From Branchiostoma floridae (Eukaryota; Chordata; Leptocardii; Amphioxiformes; Branchiostomatidae), in assembly GCF_000003815.2 (NCBI RefSeq), contig NC_049996.1, positions 11,698,856 to 11,762,855 on the forward strand: a stretch of DNA of 64,000 bases, written 5' to 3'. Within the stretch, counting starts at the first letter, position 1; every line of letters starts with the position of its first letter. A program made the position numbers and the translations under genes. The notes below the pieces were generated by a model, which saw nothing but the letters and a program-made list of their open reading frames with translations, ran no database searches and was not told where the DNA came from. Shown piece by piece: positions 23,823-36,168 of the stretch.

Positions 23823-26800
23823 ATATTATTTTCTATGAAAGTTTTTAATTAGCAGCTTTGTTTGAAACTGTGGGGCTTCAGGCTTTTCATTGACGTCATA
23901 CTAATTTTAATTTGAATCCTCTGATGACCATGTTGGCGGATAATTGAATAAAGCATCTTCCTGTGGTTTACAGACGTACACTGCAATACAACATGGCGCA
24001 GATGATGTCAAATTAAAAGCCTGTATTGCAGACTTTAAAACTGAATAAGTCAAGAAGGGATGAATGAATTTTTATTTCCAATTAGGGGAGCATAAGATGG
24101 ATTACATGTCCATTCACAGAAACACTTCACTGATGGCTTGGGGTTTTGTATCTTACCTCAAGTGGAATTGATGTAGAGGGTTTATACAAAAGCAACATTT
24201 GATCCCCTCAAATGCCAAGGACAAATACCTGGAGGGGTGAATGACCAGCTGACAGCACATAATGACCATTACTGTTTTATGTCACGTATCAAGCGTGTAG
24301 ATGTATGTGTATAATGTATTGATACTCAAGGCAGACAGGTTCGAAAATGCACCATGATGTAAAACATGTCGCTACATATTTTGTAAATACGCAGCAAAGA
24401 GGTTTAATTTTAATGTATCACAAATTTACCTCTAAATGTACTGTAACATCTCTTCCTCTTGAATAGTATAGACTCGATCAGCAACAGATAGTTAAAAAAA
24501 AAACTCATTGGCGGACCATCCTGTTTTTGTCTGTCATATGTTTGAAGAAAGTTGACTGGAACTGGCATTGTAAATAATGCAGTAGTTTACGGGCAGAATA
24601 CACCAAGGTCACACGTACCCCTCCCATCATGCATTCCTGCACGTACATACTTCAACCAACACCTTGCCAAACCTATGTCACAGAGCATGAAGCAGTAGAT
24701 TTGTCGAATTCTGTTTTCTCCGGATTTCTTTTTCATGATCAATTCCATTCAAGTGAAGTTTAGACAATATTTAGCTGTTAAAGTTGGTGAGTTGAAGCTG
24801 ATATACAATCCCTTTGAATGTGGAGGGCAAATACCTCGCAAGGTCGTTGGCCTGACGGGGACACGCACAGTGCGTGTCCTCAGATCCGGGTCAACCACGG
24901 TTCGTTGCATTCACTGCGGACTGTACCACGCAGATTTTAGTGTGTGTGTGTAGCAGGAGGAAGCTTCTATTGTCAAAGCGTTGGCGTTGTACACGTAGTA
25001 TCCAGCTATAAGCTCTGAATTAAAAACCAAAGATTAAATTCACAAATTGATTAATGGAAAATCTAGATGACTGACATAAAGCATGGCCAAGTCTTTGACA
25101 ATGTCAGCCTCAAGGTAGCTTAATAAGTTTATTTGCATACCAAAAAGAAGGAATGTTTGACTCAGTAAATTGTGCAAGTAGCGTGAAGCGTGCTTACTCA
25201 TGCAGTCTGAGGTGTACTTAGGGTATTCTTAGGCTATTAAATTTTTATGTGACTGGCAACTTGCATCCTTCCCTAGGATTACTTTACACATGTGTTTGTC
25301 TCCAGCTTAAGATTTTTATCTGTCCCACCTAGTTTTGCTGTTAAATCTGTGATTTTGATATTACAAATGAATTTTACATTTTAATCAGTTTCATGTTGAA
25401 GTTCAGTTCTTTTGGATGGAAGGGGTGGAATTTTTGTCCAATCCCATGATCATGAAACAAAACATGACTGCCCTGAGTGTGAAATTCATGTTGTCAAATA
25501 TCCATATCGTCCTATGATTCATGGATTATGTTCCTCAAATTGCTTTGAACAGAGACTCTATTCATTGTAGCGGGCCTAATTATGTGAACAGCCAATCAGA
25601 AGAAGTATTGCACCATCTTGACCAAGCTGTCCTCAGTTGAACTTTAAGAGAGTTCATTCACCCTCAACTATAGTATTGCCCAATGACAACTTGCCTTACA
25701 GGGTTGTTCAGTTCAGTTCATCCTCTTTTTGGAGGTGACACCTGTGTCTCCACTCGTTTCCGTCCAGCATTAAGATATGCCTTATACACACATTACAAGA
25801 CTAAGTTTAATACATTGATGAAATGAAATACCTTAAAGTTTATACAAGTTTGCAATGCGAATAGCAGCACCCAAATCCAAAAATTAGGTACACAGTCGCA
25901 ATTTTGGTTGCACAAAAAGCCCACTATTCTGAGCCCTCTGATAGTCCACTTCAGGTCATCCCGGTTCGCTGACACTTATTATGTATAGTGTATCAGTAAG
26001 CTGTAACATTTGTTTTGCTGATTAAAAATTGCTGACAAAGTAATCAATTCTGAGATGTTGCTCTTGAATGTTTGTACCTTGGGTACAAATGCTGTGCACT
26101 TGCCACTCCCCTTTCTGTCAATTTCATGCTTTAAGTCAGCCAGGCCTAAACAAAGTTAAAGCTGGCCAAAGTAAATTGGCCCTTTGAAACTGAGAGGTTA
26201 ATAACCTCACAAAGTACAGTGCTCTGAACTTTTCAACTGTCAAAAGTATAGACAGTTTTAAGATGATGGACTTTGGTGGCTCAATTCCCATCCTTCTCAA
26301 TAAGTGCCGGGCTTACACCGAATAGCAGTTACTCGAGCAACTGGATCTGATATGGAAACGTCAGACTTTTCAGATAGCATATGCAGTAGCTTGAGTGACT
26401 GCTACTTGGCACTTTTTTCTGGATGTCTAACCTTCATCAACGAATAAAAATTGTCTTGTGTAAATTTTTGATCTGACAGCCTTAATTGCAGTTATATCAG
26501 TACACTTTTTCCAGTCTTGAAACATTCAGGAATAGAATCGTCTTGAGGATTTTGCTGGCAGTGAAAATAGATGCAGACAGGAAAAACAGAGATAAATCCT
26601 TGGGAAAGTTTTTTTTACCAAAGTTCCCCCTCTTGTCATGGATCAAGCTGGCTCTCAGGTTAATGACCTCAGAGGGGGCAGTGACCTTACCTTTATGGCT
26701 ACAGAGAAAGTAACATATTTCTTAAATGATCGACTTTGGCAAGGACTTTGGAAGTCATCAAATCGTTCTCATCTTAGAACAAATTCTGAAACAAATATTG

Positions 26801-27370
26801 ATCTGCTCTCACAGGTCTGTTTCATAACTGTATTGACAAAGTTATACAACAATGTTTATCCTGTTAAAGGTGTTGAATTACCATCCTTGAGCGGTCACTA
26901 ACCTCCGAAGAGGGCAATGCCCTAATGTTTTTGCAGGGAAACAAGATGATAGTAACAAGATAAGAAGTTCCTCAATCCCATGCATTAATTCATCGGCATT
27001 CGCTCGTGGCTGAGCATTAAAGTTCATGTCAGATCAAGCCTCAGTTATTGCTTATGGATGACAGTGTCTCATGTGGCTACTCAAGCTACTCTGGAACACT
27101 TGGTGCAGAGCAGTTTGGGTGGTGTGCGAGGGAGGAGGAGTTGCTCTCTATTTGACCTTCATTTTTCCATTCCCTACCAACTTACCAAATATCATAAGGA
27201 TCCATCAAAAGCTTCTTGTCCACTAACTGATGGACAAATGGAACCTAAACATAACCTTCTTGGCAAAGGTACATGTAACAAGAGCAAGCCAGCTTACCGG
27301 TAGGTTACATGTACATCAATGTACAGTTCCATAGTCAGTATACAGGTAATTGACAAATGCTGACTCATCA
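23823..27370. other. Intron, nothing recognised except scattered motifs
   Basis: About 24825-24952 is noticeably GC- and CpG-rich and contains a hairpin around gacacgcacagtgcgtgtc, but it has no splice structure that I can support as an exon. An imperfect IR1 nuclear-receptor motif lies at 26657-26669. No repeat ends are seen in the rest. Confidence 0.4.
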
Positions 27371-27605
27371 CCTACATGAAAAATGGAGGTATGAGGTACA
27401 GATAGCATGTTCAGGGCTAAAGATACAATAACCAGATGTTCTGATGCAGTGCCAAGGAAAGCTGCAAGGAGTCCCATAATCAACTTTGATCTTCATCTTT
27501 CTAAGGCCTATCCACACACCGTATAACGGTAAGTTACTGTTCTTAAGCTATGCTAAACAAATTCAAGTATCCAGAAATACAAACACACATAGACACACAC
27601 AAACT
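27371..27605 (-). repeat. Family B dispersed element, reverse copy
   Basis: The minus strand holds the 'ggcagcttt', 'gaaagatgaagatcaa' and 'acttgaatttgtttagcat' blocks. The left edge has a catgaaaaatggagg hairpin half. Decay is heavy. A family A fragment (gtactgtaataaatttacag) follows at about 27690. Confidence 0.55.
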
Positions 27606-28107
27606 GTTTAATTGATCAATAATTTATGTCCCTTATAAACAGGACATAACACCCCTCTCCAACAAGTGGTTCATCCCTTCAACTTCTCATGTACTGTAAT
27701 AAATTTACAGTGGCTTTATTTTGCAGTAGGAAAAATGATTTTTTTTTGCAGTGTTTTACAAAAAATTTAGATTTGTGGTTGAAACAATTCTGGAGTACAG
27801 TAGTGATACAAAGATGTTATACTTTTTATAGCATATTTGTGGTTTAATGAATTCGTACCATAAAAACTTGCTAAGATAAAAGACCACCGAAAAGTTTCCA
27901 GATTAAATTTTAGTTATCAGTCTACGAACAGTTTTTTTAACCAAAGCTTGGTACTTTGACACATAACTTTATTCTGTCCATTACATGTAGCTACAATGTA
28001 CAAAAAAAACAAGGACATACAGAGTCTACAGACTAGTGCATTAATATCATGCAGCTAATTTCTTCCAATTATTAATAAAGAATATTGAAATCCTCCTATA
28101 TATCTTA
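27606..28107. other. Intron, one family A fragment
   Basis: About 27690-27775 is a family A-like fragment (gtggctttattttgcagta). The rest has nothing recognisable. Confidence 0.4.
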
Positions 28108-28453
28108 GGCCACACCAATTTTATTTGTTGCTTCTCAGATTATTTTCAGAAAAAACAGGTAAAAAAAAAAGGTCTTGGGTGAAGATATACGGCTTAACTA
28201 TCACACAAAAACAACAGTCTGAGTAGAGTAATGGCTCCTTTTACACAAGAAATCTTTTTCTTTGATTTGTTACTAAAGTTCTGAATAAAAGGCATTGTTT
28301 TCAGACTGAAATTATGTGTATGTGGTTCTGAATGGAACATTTACAGGTTTGTGATAGCAGAACTTGTGTTATTTTTTCTTAGGAATTAATTTTCTTTGAA
28401 AAACAAAAATGGACAGGCGAATCCGAGAAGCAACAAATAAAATTGGTGTGGCC
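28108..28453. mobile_element. PIF/Harbinger-like MITE with TTA target duplication
   Basis: Terminal inverted repeats of about 30 bases begin ggccacaccaattttat at 28108 and end with the complement at 28453. TTA is present on both sides (28105-28107 and 28454-28456), the 3-base target duplication of PIF/Harbinger elements. The 346-base interior has no coding capacity, so it depends on a transposase elsewhere. The ends still match at nearly every position, so the copy is relatively young. Confidence 0.8.
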
Positions 28454-28875
28454 TTATCTGTGTATTGTGTAAGTGATATTTCTTTCCGAGGACAAAAGTG
28501 GTTTGGTCGGCTACTTTGCATTCTTCTAGAGGCATTCCAGGCCTTGAATTGTGGGTAAATATAGCACCTGCTGCCCTTGACACTCCCCATGTCCTAGATA
28601 CATATCATTAGCATATCGTTATCCTGGCGCTTATGTAAAATCCCGCCGAGGTCATTAACCAGAAGCCTCCTGTGTTGAAAGTTCAATGACATCCTGTTAC
28701 GTTGTTAGAGTTGGACTTTAATTTTGGGCAAGGAGGTTTTATCAAGCCTTTAAAGTATTGGAGTAATAGCTATATGGAAAGATAAGAAGGTTGAGTGTTA
28801 TAAAACATTAATCATTATGAGAGAGCGTACGTGCATAGCGTACTCTGTACATGTACATGCCATCACACTACAGAC

Positions 28876-29015
28876 TAGGGCTGGGTACCAGTACAGAAAA
28901 TTCCATATAATCTGTTCATTTCAAATTGGTCCAACATCCGGTCCACTGATTTTTTTCAGGTCCAGTTTTTCTGGACCGATCCAGCAAGAAAAAACGGTTT
29001 TGTGTACCAACCCCT
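28876..29015. mobile_element. Short hAT-like MITE (tagggctgggtacc ends)
   Basis: Left end agggctgggtacc, right end tgtgtaccaacccct. The ends are imperfect inverted copies. The flanks 'actacaga' and 'actacatg' are a possible diverged 8-base target duplication. A lone left-end fragment of the same type is at about 58963-58990. Confidence 0.55.
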
Positions 29016-29019
29016 ACTA

Positions 29020-29930
29020 CATGTACAGACCTGTGTTAGATTCACTGTTAATTTGTCTGTAACTTTGTATAGTCAAAAGATAGAACATTCAGCACAAAGT
29101 ATCAAAACCAGGACCCATCCCTCCGTCCCATATAACAATAATAAAGATAAAAAAAATATAAAGAAAATTTGGTGCTTGCTATGGACCAATATTTCATCTC
29201 GTTAGTCAAAAAAAAGCTGAATTTTAATCACATGAAAGTAATAGCAAGTACAAAAATCGAAAACTAGCTCCCAAATACTGCACTCTTGCAAATGATGTGA
29301 ATTATGATCAAAGGCCTATTTTTAATTTTTTTTCATATCTATGAAACAATGGAAAATTTGCACTAGCCCAATGGAGGCCCAGGGTTTGGCATTGTATTGG
29401 CGCCAGCCGTCCAATAAACAAGCAGTGCCAGTAAAATCCCTGTGCCCCCTGGCCTCCCGAGTCCTCTTGCTGTCCTTGGCCTACTTACATGTATAATGCT
29501 GCAACAGTTGCCCTCACCATGTCAGTCTGTATTTGATCACTCAGCAATCCGCCTTAGCCACGCACCAGCGCCTCACAAAACCACCTTTGGCTCGTTCCAT
29601 CTTTTATGGATAGAATAAAAGATAAGGATAATTGATCAACGGCGCCAATCCAATAATGTTCAGGTAGAAGAATCGCTGTAATCCGTTAGTGTCTGATTAT
29701 AAGATGAAAAGGAATTCTGTATTCATTGATTTTTTTTAAGGGTACCTTAATGCTGTATTCATTGTACCACTGTCAGTGTCACTGAAAGGCTGGGTAAGGT
29801 AGCAATGTAGAGGGGAAGGTTGGTCAGTCCACCTTAGAAATAAGATTGAGTGTAACAGTTACTGATACAACAAAAAACGACGTTTATATGGAGGAAATAT
29901 ACAAAAATTTTGATGAATAACAAATGAAAG
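29020..29930. other. Intron, nothing recognised
   Basis: About 29370-29580 is comparatively GC-rich but shows no exon structure. Confidence 0.4.
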
Positions 29931-29935
29931 AGGAA

Positions 29936-30050
29936 AGTATACACATAAGTAAAAGAGAAAAGTATACACATATTAACTATTTATTTAAAATGTAAACACA
30001 TATTAACTATTTCTTTAAAAAGTATGCACATGTTAACTATTTATTTAACT
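29936..30050. repeat. Three-unit tandem repeat of about 35 bases
   Basis: The units share a 'cacatattaactatttatttaa' type core, followed by 'agtatacaca' variants. Confidence 0.8.
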
Positions 30051-30949
30051 AAGATATTATTGATTTGTTATCCCTGGATGTATTTTTATTCAACCTCTGT
30101 CTATCCAGAGACATCCTCAATAAACAAGTCACGTTCAATTCAAATTTTTGATAAGGTTGTCATTGCTTGACATTGAATAGGGGCACTCTCATCATGAAGT
30201 ACATGATAAATCCCTAATAAGGGAGAAAGACATGCAAGAAGGTCCCTATAATCTTTTCTGGTTTCTCTAACTGTTGTACATGTAGGTGCATCATTTGGAC
30301 ATCAGATATCTCCAGTACATCTAATTGTTAACCAGTAATGAGTATTTTCAAACTGTCTTCAGTCTAACTCTGTATAGTACATGAGGCGAAGCGTACCGCT
30401 TTTGCTATGGTTCATGCTGCAATTTGACTTAATGCTAAGGCTCACTTTTATAAGCACGCACACATTCAAGGCCACCCTCAAAAAAGTGTGCTGGGTTCTT
30501 TCACTAGCAGGCTATAAGTTGGCATTGAAAACTAGGTGAAAAGTCAACGTCAGCAAGTTCTTAAAGCATTAGGTCATAATGCTTTTCTTTAAGAATGCCT
30601 ATGACTGACATCTTGGCATAAGTCTCAGACTCAAGTCTTGGCAGAAATCTCAGACTAAGTCTTGGCCAAGGTTAACAGACGTGTGGGAGATTTAGACTAA
30701 CACCTGCAAGGTGGTAGGGTTGGATTTGTTAGACTGCATGTAGCATAACTGTTACTAAAGATTATCCAGCTCAGAGTCAGATGGGAAACGATCCAATGAT
30801 CCTACAAAGTGGTCCACTGCCACATCTGCATATTAGGACCACCTGTTGGTTTCTTGTCATCCTGATATATGATATAGTTCTGATTATTTTTCCCATGGAC
30901 TGCATAAGATTTTTGATACTGTTGTAGAAATGTGCCTGGGAAGCATTGA
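30051..30949. other. Intron, nothing recognised
   Basis: The segment 30085-30150 (aataaacaag, attcaattca) resembles a retroelement tail but is too short to assign. Confidence 0.35.
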
Positions 30950-31010
30950 CATACATGTAAGTTTGGGCCCTCTAGCAGCTTACTTTGAAACTGCAGGGGC
31001 ACTTTTACTG
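30950..31010 (+). repeat. Family B fragment
   Basis: Only the 'aagtttgggccctctagcagctt' block and the following 'ctgcaggggcac' remain. Confidence 0.5.
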
Positions 31011-31224
31011 CAAGCTTTGAGACAGAATAGGTTATTAAGGTAAGGGATGAAAGACTTTTTATCATTTTTTTCATGATATGTAGTTACAAGGCTAAGTGGA
31101 GGACATTCTGTATTTTCCTGAAAATGTTGCCTTTCTAGTAGTAGCATTATTTGTTTTTTTTGTCTGGCACTTCAACATTTAGCTGGAGCTAAATTTGATG
31201 AGGTCAAAATAGTTGAAGATGATA

Positions 31225-31422
31225 TACTGTAAATGCAGAAACTTTGCGGTGGTTTAATGTTCGCGTTTTTCACGGTGACCACGAACTTAAAACCACCGCG
31301 TACATTTTTCCATGGCAGTAAGAGACTATAGTGCATGGTGCTACAGCAAACTTAAAACCACCATGAAATGTCCTTTTTCCTGCTAACGCGAAAGTGCAAA
31401 CTTAAATGCATTTTGCAGAGTA
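31225..31422. repeat. Family A fold-back MITE, copy
   Basis: It runs from tactgtaaatgcag to aaatgcattttgcagagta. The internal gcggtggtttaatgttcgcg and accaccgcg words are conserved. Confidence 0.8.
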
Positions 31423-31458
31423 TCACATAGCATTGACAGATCCCTGCATGACTAGAAA

Positions 31459-31473
31459 AGGGGGGGGGGGGGG
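31459..31473. repeat. Poly-G tract
   Basis: A run of G (about 14), equivalent to the C runs near 11171 and 51341. Confidence 0.85.
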
Positions 31474-31705
31474 TGTCTAGGCTTGAAAGCTTTGTGGACT
31501 TGTGATCTTTCTAGGTCATGGTCACCCCCACCATGTCTGAGACTTGTGACATTGGTGTTTGCCCCTGAGCACCTTGTCTAAGGTAAACCATATGGTACAA
31601 GACTTCTGCCAGTAATAGACTATATCCCGCTTCAGTGGAACTTGTAGGCCACACCAGGAAATGATCAAGGTGCTGCCATCTTTAATTTTGAAGCTGCTTC
31701 ATTTA

Positions 31706-32282
31706 CGAGGGGCGTGCAATAAGTAATGGTCCTGACCCACTTCTAGTTGTCTGATCTAAATGAAATTTTGTATGTGTAATAATTCATATCTCTATGGGTT
31801 ATGTTGCAAAAGACAGCTCTGAACTAATTGTGGTTTCTGATTTACTGGTGTTTGAACTTAGTCAGGTGCGAAATGGACCAGGTGTGAAATGGAACCAGTT
31901 GAGTGTCGCGCAGTGATCCGATTTTTGTATTTGAAAGGACGCACACCAAAGAAGACTTTTGATGAAATAAATGAAACTTATGGTGATGATCCCCATCATA
32001 TGACCTTGTAAAACGCTGGCATCCTGAATTCAAACGTGGCTGGAAGTCTGTGGAAACAGCTCCCAGACCTGGTCGTCCCTCTTGTGCCATTGATGAGGCA
32101 TCAGTTGGAGGACCAACCTGGGGTGTCCTACAAAATCGGTGTCCAGAGCTGCATCAAACGATGGGAGAAATGCATAACTCTGGGTGATTCCTATGAAGAG
32201 AAAGACTAATAACTGTGCCAAGTTTCATTAATCTCCTTCTATGGGAAATGGGTCAGGACCATTACTAATTGCACGCCCCTCG
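31706..32282 (+). mobile_element. Deleted mariner-type (Tc1/mariner) transposon with intact ends
   Basis: Terminal inverted repeats of about 33 bases (cgaggggcgtgcaataagt and its complement, right end gcacgcccctcg) are flanked by TA at 31704-31705 and 32283-32284, the mariner target duplication. At 31889 an open frame encodes the start of a mariner transposase: residues such as RFLYLKGRTPKKTFDEI and, after a frameshift near 32005, VETAPRPGRP, the N-terminal helix-turn-helix and linker motifs. The catalytic D,D,D part is absent, so the element cannot move by itself. At 577 bases it is less than half the usual 1.3 kb. Confidence 0.9.
31889..32175 (+). pseudogene. Mariner transposase N-terminal fragment, frameshifted
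   Basis: The ATG is at 31889 and the first frame stops at TAA 32009-32011 after 40 codons. The homologous reading continues in another frame through VETAPRPGRP and the SCAIDEASV region before the similarity ends. The catalytic domain is missing. It shows only that the transposon belonged to the mariner group. Confidence 0.8.
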
Positions 32283-32565
32283 TAGTATATCAGAGTCTAC
32301 AAGTAGACAATACATAATATACAAGTACAGAGTGAAAAATAGACTTAACGTATAACTTACAATGCTAATCATAATCATAGCCATTTGTAACTATTATATA
32401 TTGCATTGGGCTGTCCTGCTAAATTCAGGAGGACTGCCTAGTGATACTTGACTTTGACTATTACTAAATTCTGCAAGGCACTGTATAATTAGGATTTAGG
32501 AATGAATTGAAATTTGGAATAAGGTAACTTTCCTTGCAAGCTACATAGAATTAAGATATTTTGCC

Positions 32566-32880
32566 TTAATCTCCAAGCAGATCCTACGGTGGGATAAGAT
32601 AGTATCATAAGCTGGCCAAAGGAGTATAGCCAGCCTGGGAGTGTGCATTTCCACCTCCAAGCAGATCCTACCTTGAACCTTGAACCTTGAACCTTGAACG
32701 TGGACATCAGGGATGTCATCACGGGTCACAATGGATCCTTCTTAAGCAGATCCTACAGTGGAATAGATAGTCTCATAAACTGTTTATCGGTGGGAAATAC
32801 ACACTCCTAGGCCGGCTAAATTCCTTTTGTCAGTTTATGATACTATCTTATTCCACCATCGTATCTGCTAGGAGATTAAT
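32566..32880. mobile_element. MITE of family C with an internal minisatellite
   Basis: The ends ttaatctcc (32566) and ggagattaa (32871) are inverted, and both inner sides carry gcagatcctac- or gtatctgc-type copies. The internal segment has repeated 'ctccaagcagatccta' blocks, so it may be a nested or tandem pair. The 7-base repeat ccttgaa lies at 32671-32698. Confidence 0.7.
32671..32698. repeat. Minisatellite, four units of ccttgaa
   Basis: Four exact tandem copies of ccttgaa, inside the family C element. Confidence 0.95.
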
Positions 32881-33282
32881 TTTGCCTATGATGTATTTTA
32901 GATATGGAAGAGGGTGGAATTCATGATGCCGCAAAAATTATGGCAACCCTTGCGTAAACTACTGTTCCACAAAATTGCTTAAACCACAGATTTAAAATAT
33001 TGTTTTGATTTAATTTGATCGAATTCATTTAATTTCATTTAATTACTCTTCTTCCACAAAATAAAACCACTGTAAAAGTAATTGAATTTACAGTATACTG
33101 AATGTGCTGACTTGTCCGTATGACTATATGATGTGGCCATGGTCTCTATTTGTTCTATGTAGTTTGTTGATAATAGATATGTATCGACAATTGTTTCCCT
33201 AATCAAATGTACATTGTACCTCTCTTATCTGTTGTTCACTTACATGTATGTGTACACGTGCTGTGCATTGTTGTGATAAACA

Positions 33283-33440
33283 TGTGGCTAGGCTAGAGGG
33301 CACGAGATAGAAAGGTTACGGGTTTGATTCCCGGCATTTCTGTCCACGTATTGTGTCCTTTGGAAAGGCCCTTAATGCGACTTTCCTCACTATACCCAGG
33401 TGTAAAATTGGGTGCCTGGCTTCAGTTGGGGAGGAAAAAG
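33283..33440 (+). repeat. tRNA-derived SINE, family E, partial
   Basis: It has a B box gggtttgattccc near 33320 and the downstream 'gtgtcctttggaaaggc' and 'acccaggtgtaaaattgggtgcctggcttcagtt' blocks shared with the copies at 38397 and 40954. Confidence 0.65.
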
Positions 33441-35059
33441 GGAATGGAAGAGATAAGTAAAATTGCCTTCCAATACCATGCCCTATACTCTGCTATAGAC
33501 ACAGTGGATAACAACCCACTGAACCTTATATAGTTATAATACATTGTAGGTATAAGACTTAGACTTTTTTAAAGAAAGGAATCTTAAACTATTCCAGACA
33601 AAGACTGAGGTACATTTGTAAAAGACAACTCCTTATCCATTTTCTTCTTTGTTGACCATCCCTTGAGGATACATGAACCAGCAGTCTTCTTCATTTTCTT
33701 TTTTAGATTATAGTATTTCATACAGCACTCACGAAAGATGTCTAAAGTGATCAACTACATCAATGATAAATGGTTAGTGCTACATTTTGTATGATGATGC
33801 CAAGATCTCAAACAAAAAGACAGTCTTTAATTATTCAAGATATATACAAAAAACTCCCTTGTGTTTTAAATAGACATGCTTACAAAATTAGTCTTAAAAT
33901 GTTTAATGTGTATAAGTATTATTGATTTAACGTAATCTAGCAGTTTGATATGTTGTCTCTGTTGCTTGTTTTTAAGACCTCGTGTCTCAGAGGTCTTATT
34001 GCGACACATTTGATTGTATTTCCTGTAGCACCAATATAAAAAGCAATAAAATTTGTCCTATGACCTACGGGATTCCAGTGGAGGCCGCCGCCTTCACGTT
34101 GATATTTATTGATCGCATGATAGGGCCAATTGACATGGCCTAGTTTTTCTGCCGCATGACGGCCATTTTCTAGGCCACACGTGGCTATGAAGCATGACCC
34201 AAGCAGTACACAGTCATGATGACTTCTACTCTTCACGTGGGGAACACTTCCAATTCTTTTGTCCATTCCCTGTCACCTGTTAGGATGCATTTGTTCAGTA
34301 ACAGGTGCTTCATACAAAATTATCATTAAACAGTTGCAAGTGTCAGCTATGTATACTTTATATTTCTTCATACTAATTTGACATTAGGCTATAATGTTTT
34401 AATCATATGGATGACATCCTCTAGGCCATGCAAAATTGATGCAGATTGTTCTGGAACTGGAGGGGCTTTTCTGAAGAAATCGTTGGACTTGGATAACTGG
34501 AGGAAGCCTAGAGAGAGATTTATGCAATGAAAAGCAAATTATGCAAAATAGATAGGACTACCTATGCATAATTGTTGAGGAAAATTACTTGCACACCTAC
34601 ATGTATCTCTTGTTTAGGGATTTACATGTGTACTAAAAGCAGAAAGATTAGGGTTGCCCTAGATGATGCCGATGCCCAGATCCTGAAACTGATAGGAAGG
34701 AGGTCCATTCTGCACAAAGCCTGGTGTAACCTTGAGTTGCCCTAAAAACAGGTCAGCCATTGTTTGCCGCCTGTATTTGGGTTGAGGGCGGCATCTATCA
34801 TGTGGGCATGCCCGATGATTGGATTGTGGAGTGGACGTGAATTGGGTCAGGCCAAATCCATCGCACCCAGACAGAAAACAAAATACCATGGAGTACTGTT
34901 TATCAGATATACATCCATCTATCCAGCAATATCAGCATGATTCGATATCCAGGGACAGGGAATTTGCAGAGTAATGGGATAAGGTTGTACCTTAGGAAGA
35001 CAGCTATATCTATGATATAATCAGCGAAGCCCATTGCTGGACATGATGCTCAGGTCTGA
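33441..35059. other. Intron, nothing recognised
   Basis: Non-coding sequence. The minus-strand frame 33937-34266 has no recognisable domain. Confidence 0.4.
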
Positions 35060-35265
35060 AGGGTTTTGCCCTCTACAGCAAAAATGGTATTAAGTACCTA
35101 GGAAAGCCGCCTGGAGGCTCATAACTCACAATGTCTTTCGTCTTCCCAATACATATACTCACGTACCAAATACTTTCACGATCCATCAAGAGGTTATTGC
35201 GTTATTGCTGGCAGAAAAACACACAGACACACTAAAACAATAACTCCAATTTTCATGGAGGTAAC
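35060..35265 (-). repeat. Family B dispersed element, reverse copy
   Basis: The minus strand gives the 'acctccatgaaaattggagtt' hairpin, then 'gtgtctgtgtgttt', 'gatggatcgtgaaagtatttggtacgtgag' and 'gggaagacgaaag', then 'ctccaggcggctttcct'. Confidence 0.7.
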
Positions 35266-35439
35266 ATTCATCATGACGTAACATTGCAACAGTAGAAAGA
35301 ACACAGGCCACATAACTAGCCAAAAACTAAGAATGCAGTACATTGCAGAGTACCAGCCATTCCACTGGCCACCACTGTTGATGTAGGATTGTAGACGAGA
35401 CAGAAAGTCTAGCCACAATGTCCAAATTTTAGTTCATCT

Positions 35440-35790
35440 CTTGTTGCAGATGACATGCATGACAGGTTAGCTGTTACACTGGTTTATGATAGCCTCCTAT
35501 GCAGACTTTTGGGGTGGTTGAAGGTTTTTTATGACTTTTTGGCTGACTTTCCATCATTTTTTTATGGCCAGCATGTTCTTGGCAGGTTAGCTGGTACACT
35601 GCTTAATGGTAGCCTCCTATGCAGGCATTTGGGATGATTGAAGGTTTTGTGTGGCTTTTTGGCTGACTTTCCTTTTTTTTATGGCCCGCACATTCTTATA
35701 ATGCATGGCAGCAGGTTACAAATGTAGCTAGCACAGTGGTTTATACAATGTAGTAGCATCCTGCACAGACCCTCTCAGTGGCTTTCTATG
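35440..35790. repeat. Tandem repeat of about 122 bases, 2-3 units
   Basis: Two good units, 35459-35580 and 35581-35700, share 'ggcaggttagctg.tacactg', 'tagcctcctatgcag' and 'ttgaaggttttt', then 'ctttttggctgactttcc' and 'tttatggcc.gca'. A decayed third unit extends to about 35790. Confidence 0.8.
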
Positions 35791-35854
35791 GCTGTTTCTG
35801 AGCACTTGCTTGTTCTACTACCATGCCAGACGTTTGGCAGCGCAAATCATCCCA

Positions 35855-36168
35855 GTGTAACAGTGGGGTTCAAGCGCTGCCAGCCAACCGTGCAAAATGA
35901 TTTTGAGCCTTTTGGCATAATAGGTTTCGTTACTGGGGTTGTGATCTGGCGGCGATGGATTCGGCTCGGGTTCGAATGTAATGGGGACCAATGTAAGAAA
36001 GGAGTAGAAACAGACACAAACAAATCCCGACTCCCGGGATTCGAACCTGCGCCGAAACTGGGCCGCCAGATCACAAACCCAGATGCTAAGCTGTTACGCC
36101 AAAGGGCTTAAAGCCGGTTGGCATTGCTTGAACCTCACTGTTCTTGAACCCCACTGTTACACCAGAAA
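35855..36168. repeat. Inverted pair of family F tRNA-derived SINEs
   Basis: The left copy (+), 35857-36000, begins gtaacagtggggttcaagc and has a B box gggttcgaat. The right copy (-), 36010-36165, ends ttcttgaaccccactgttac and has a B box gattcgaacc near 36042. The pair forms a head-to-head palindrome of over 300 bases. Confidence 0.75.

Noticed and set aside
36010-36056. True tRNA gene on the minus strand (B box gattcgaacc)
   Set aside because: It is part of the family F SINE; the acceptor and anticodon stems are absent.
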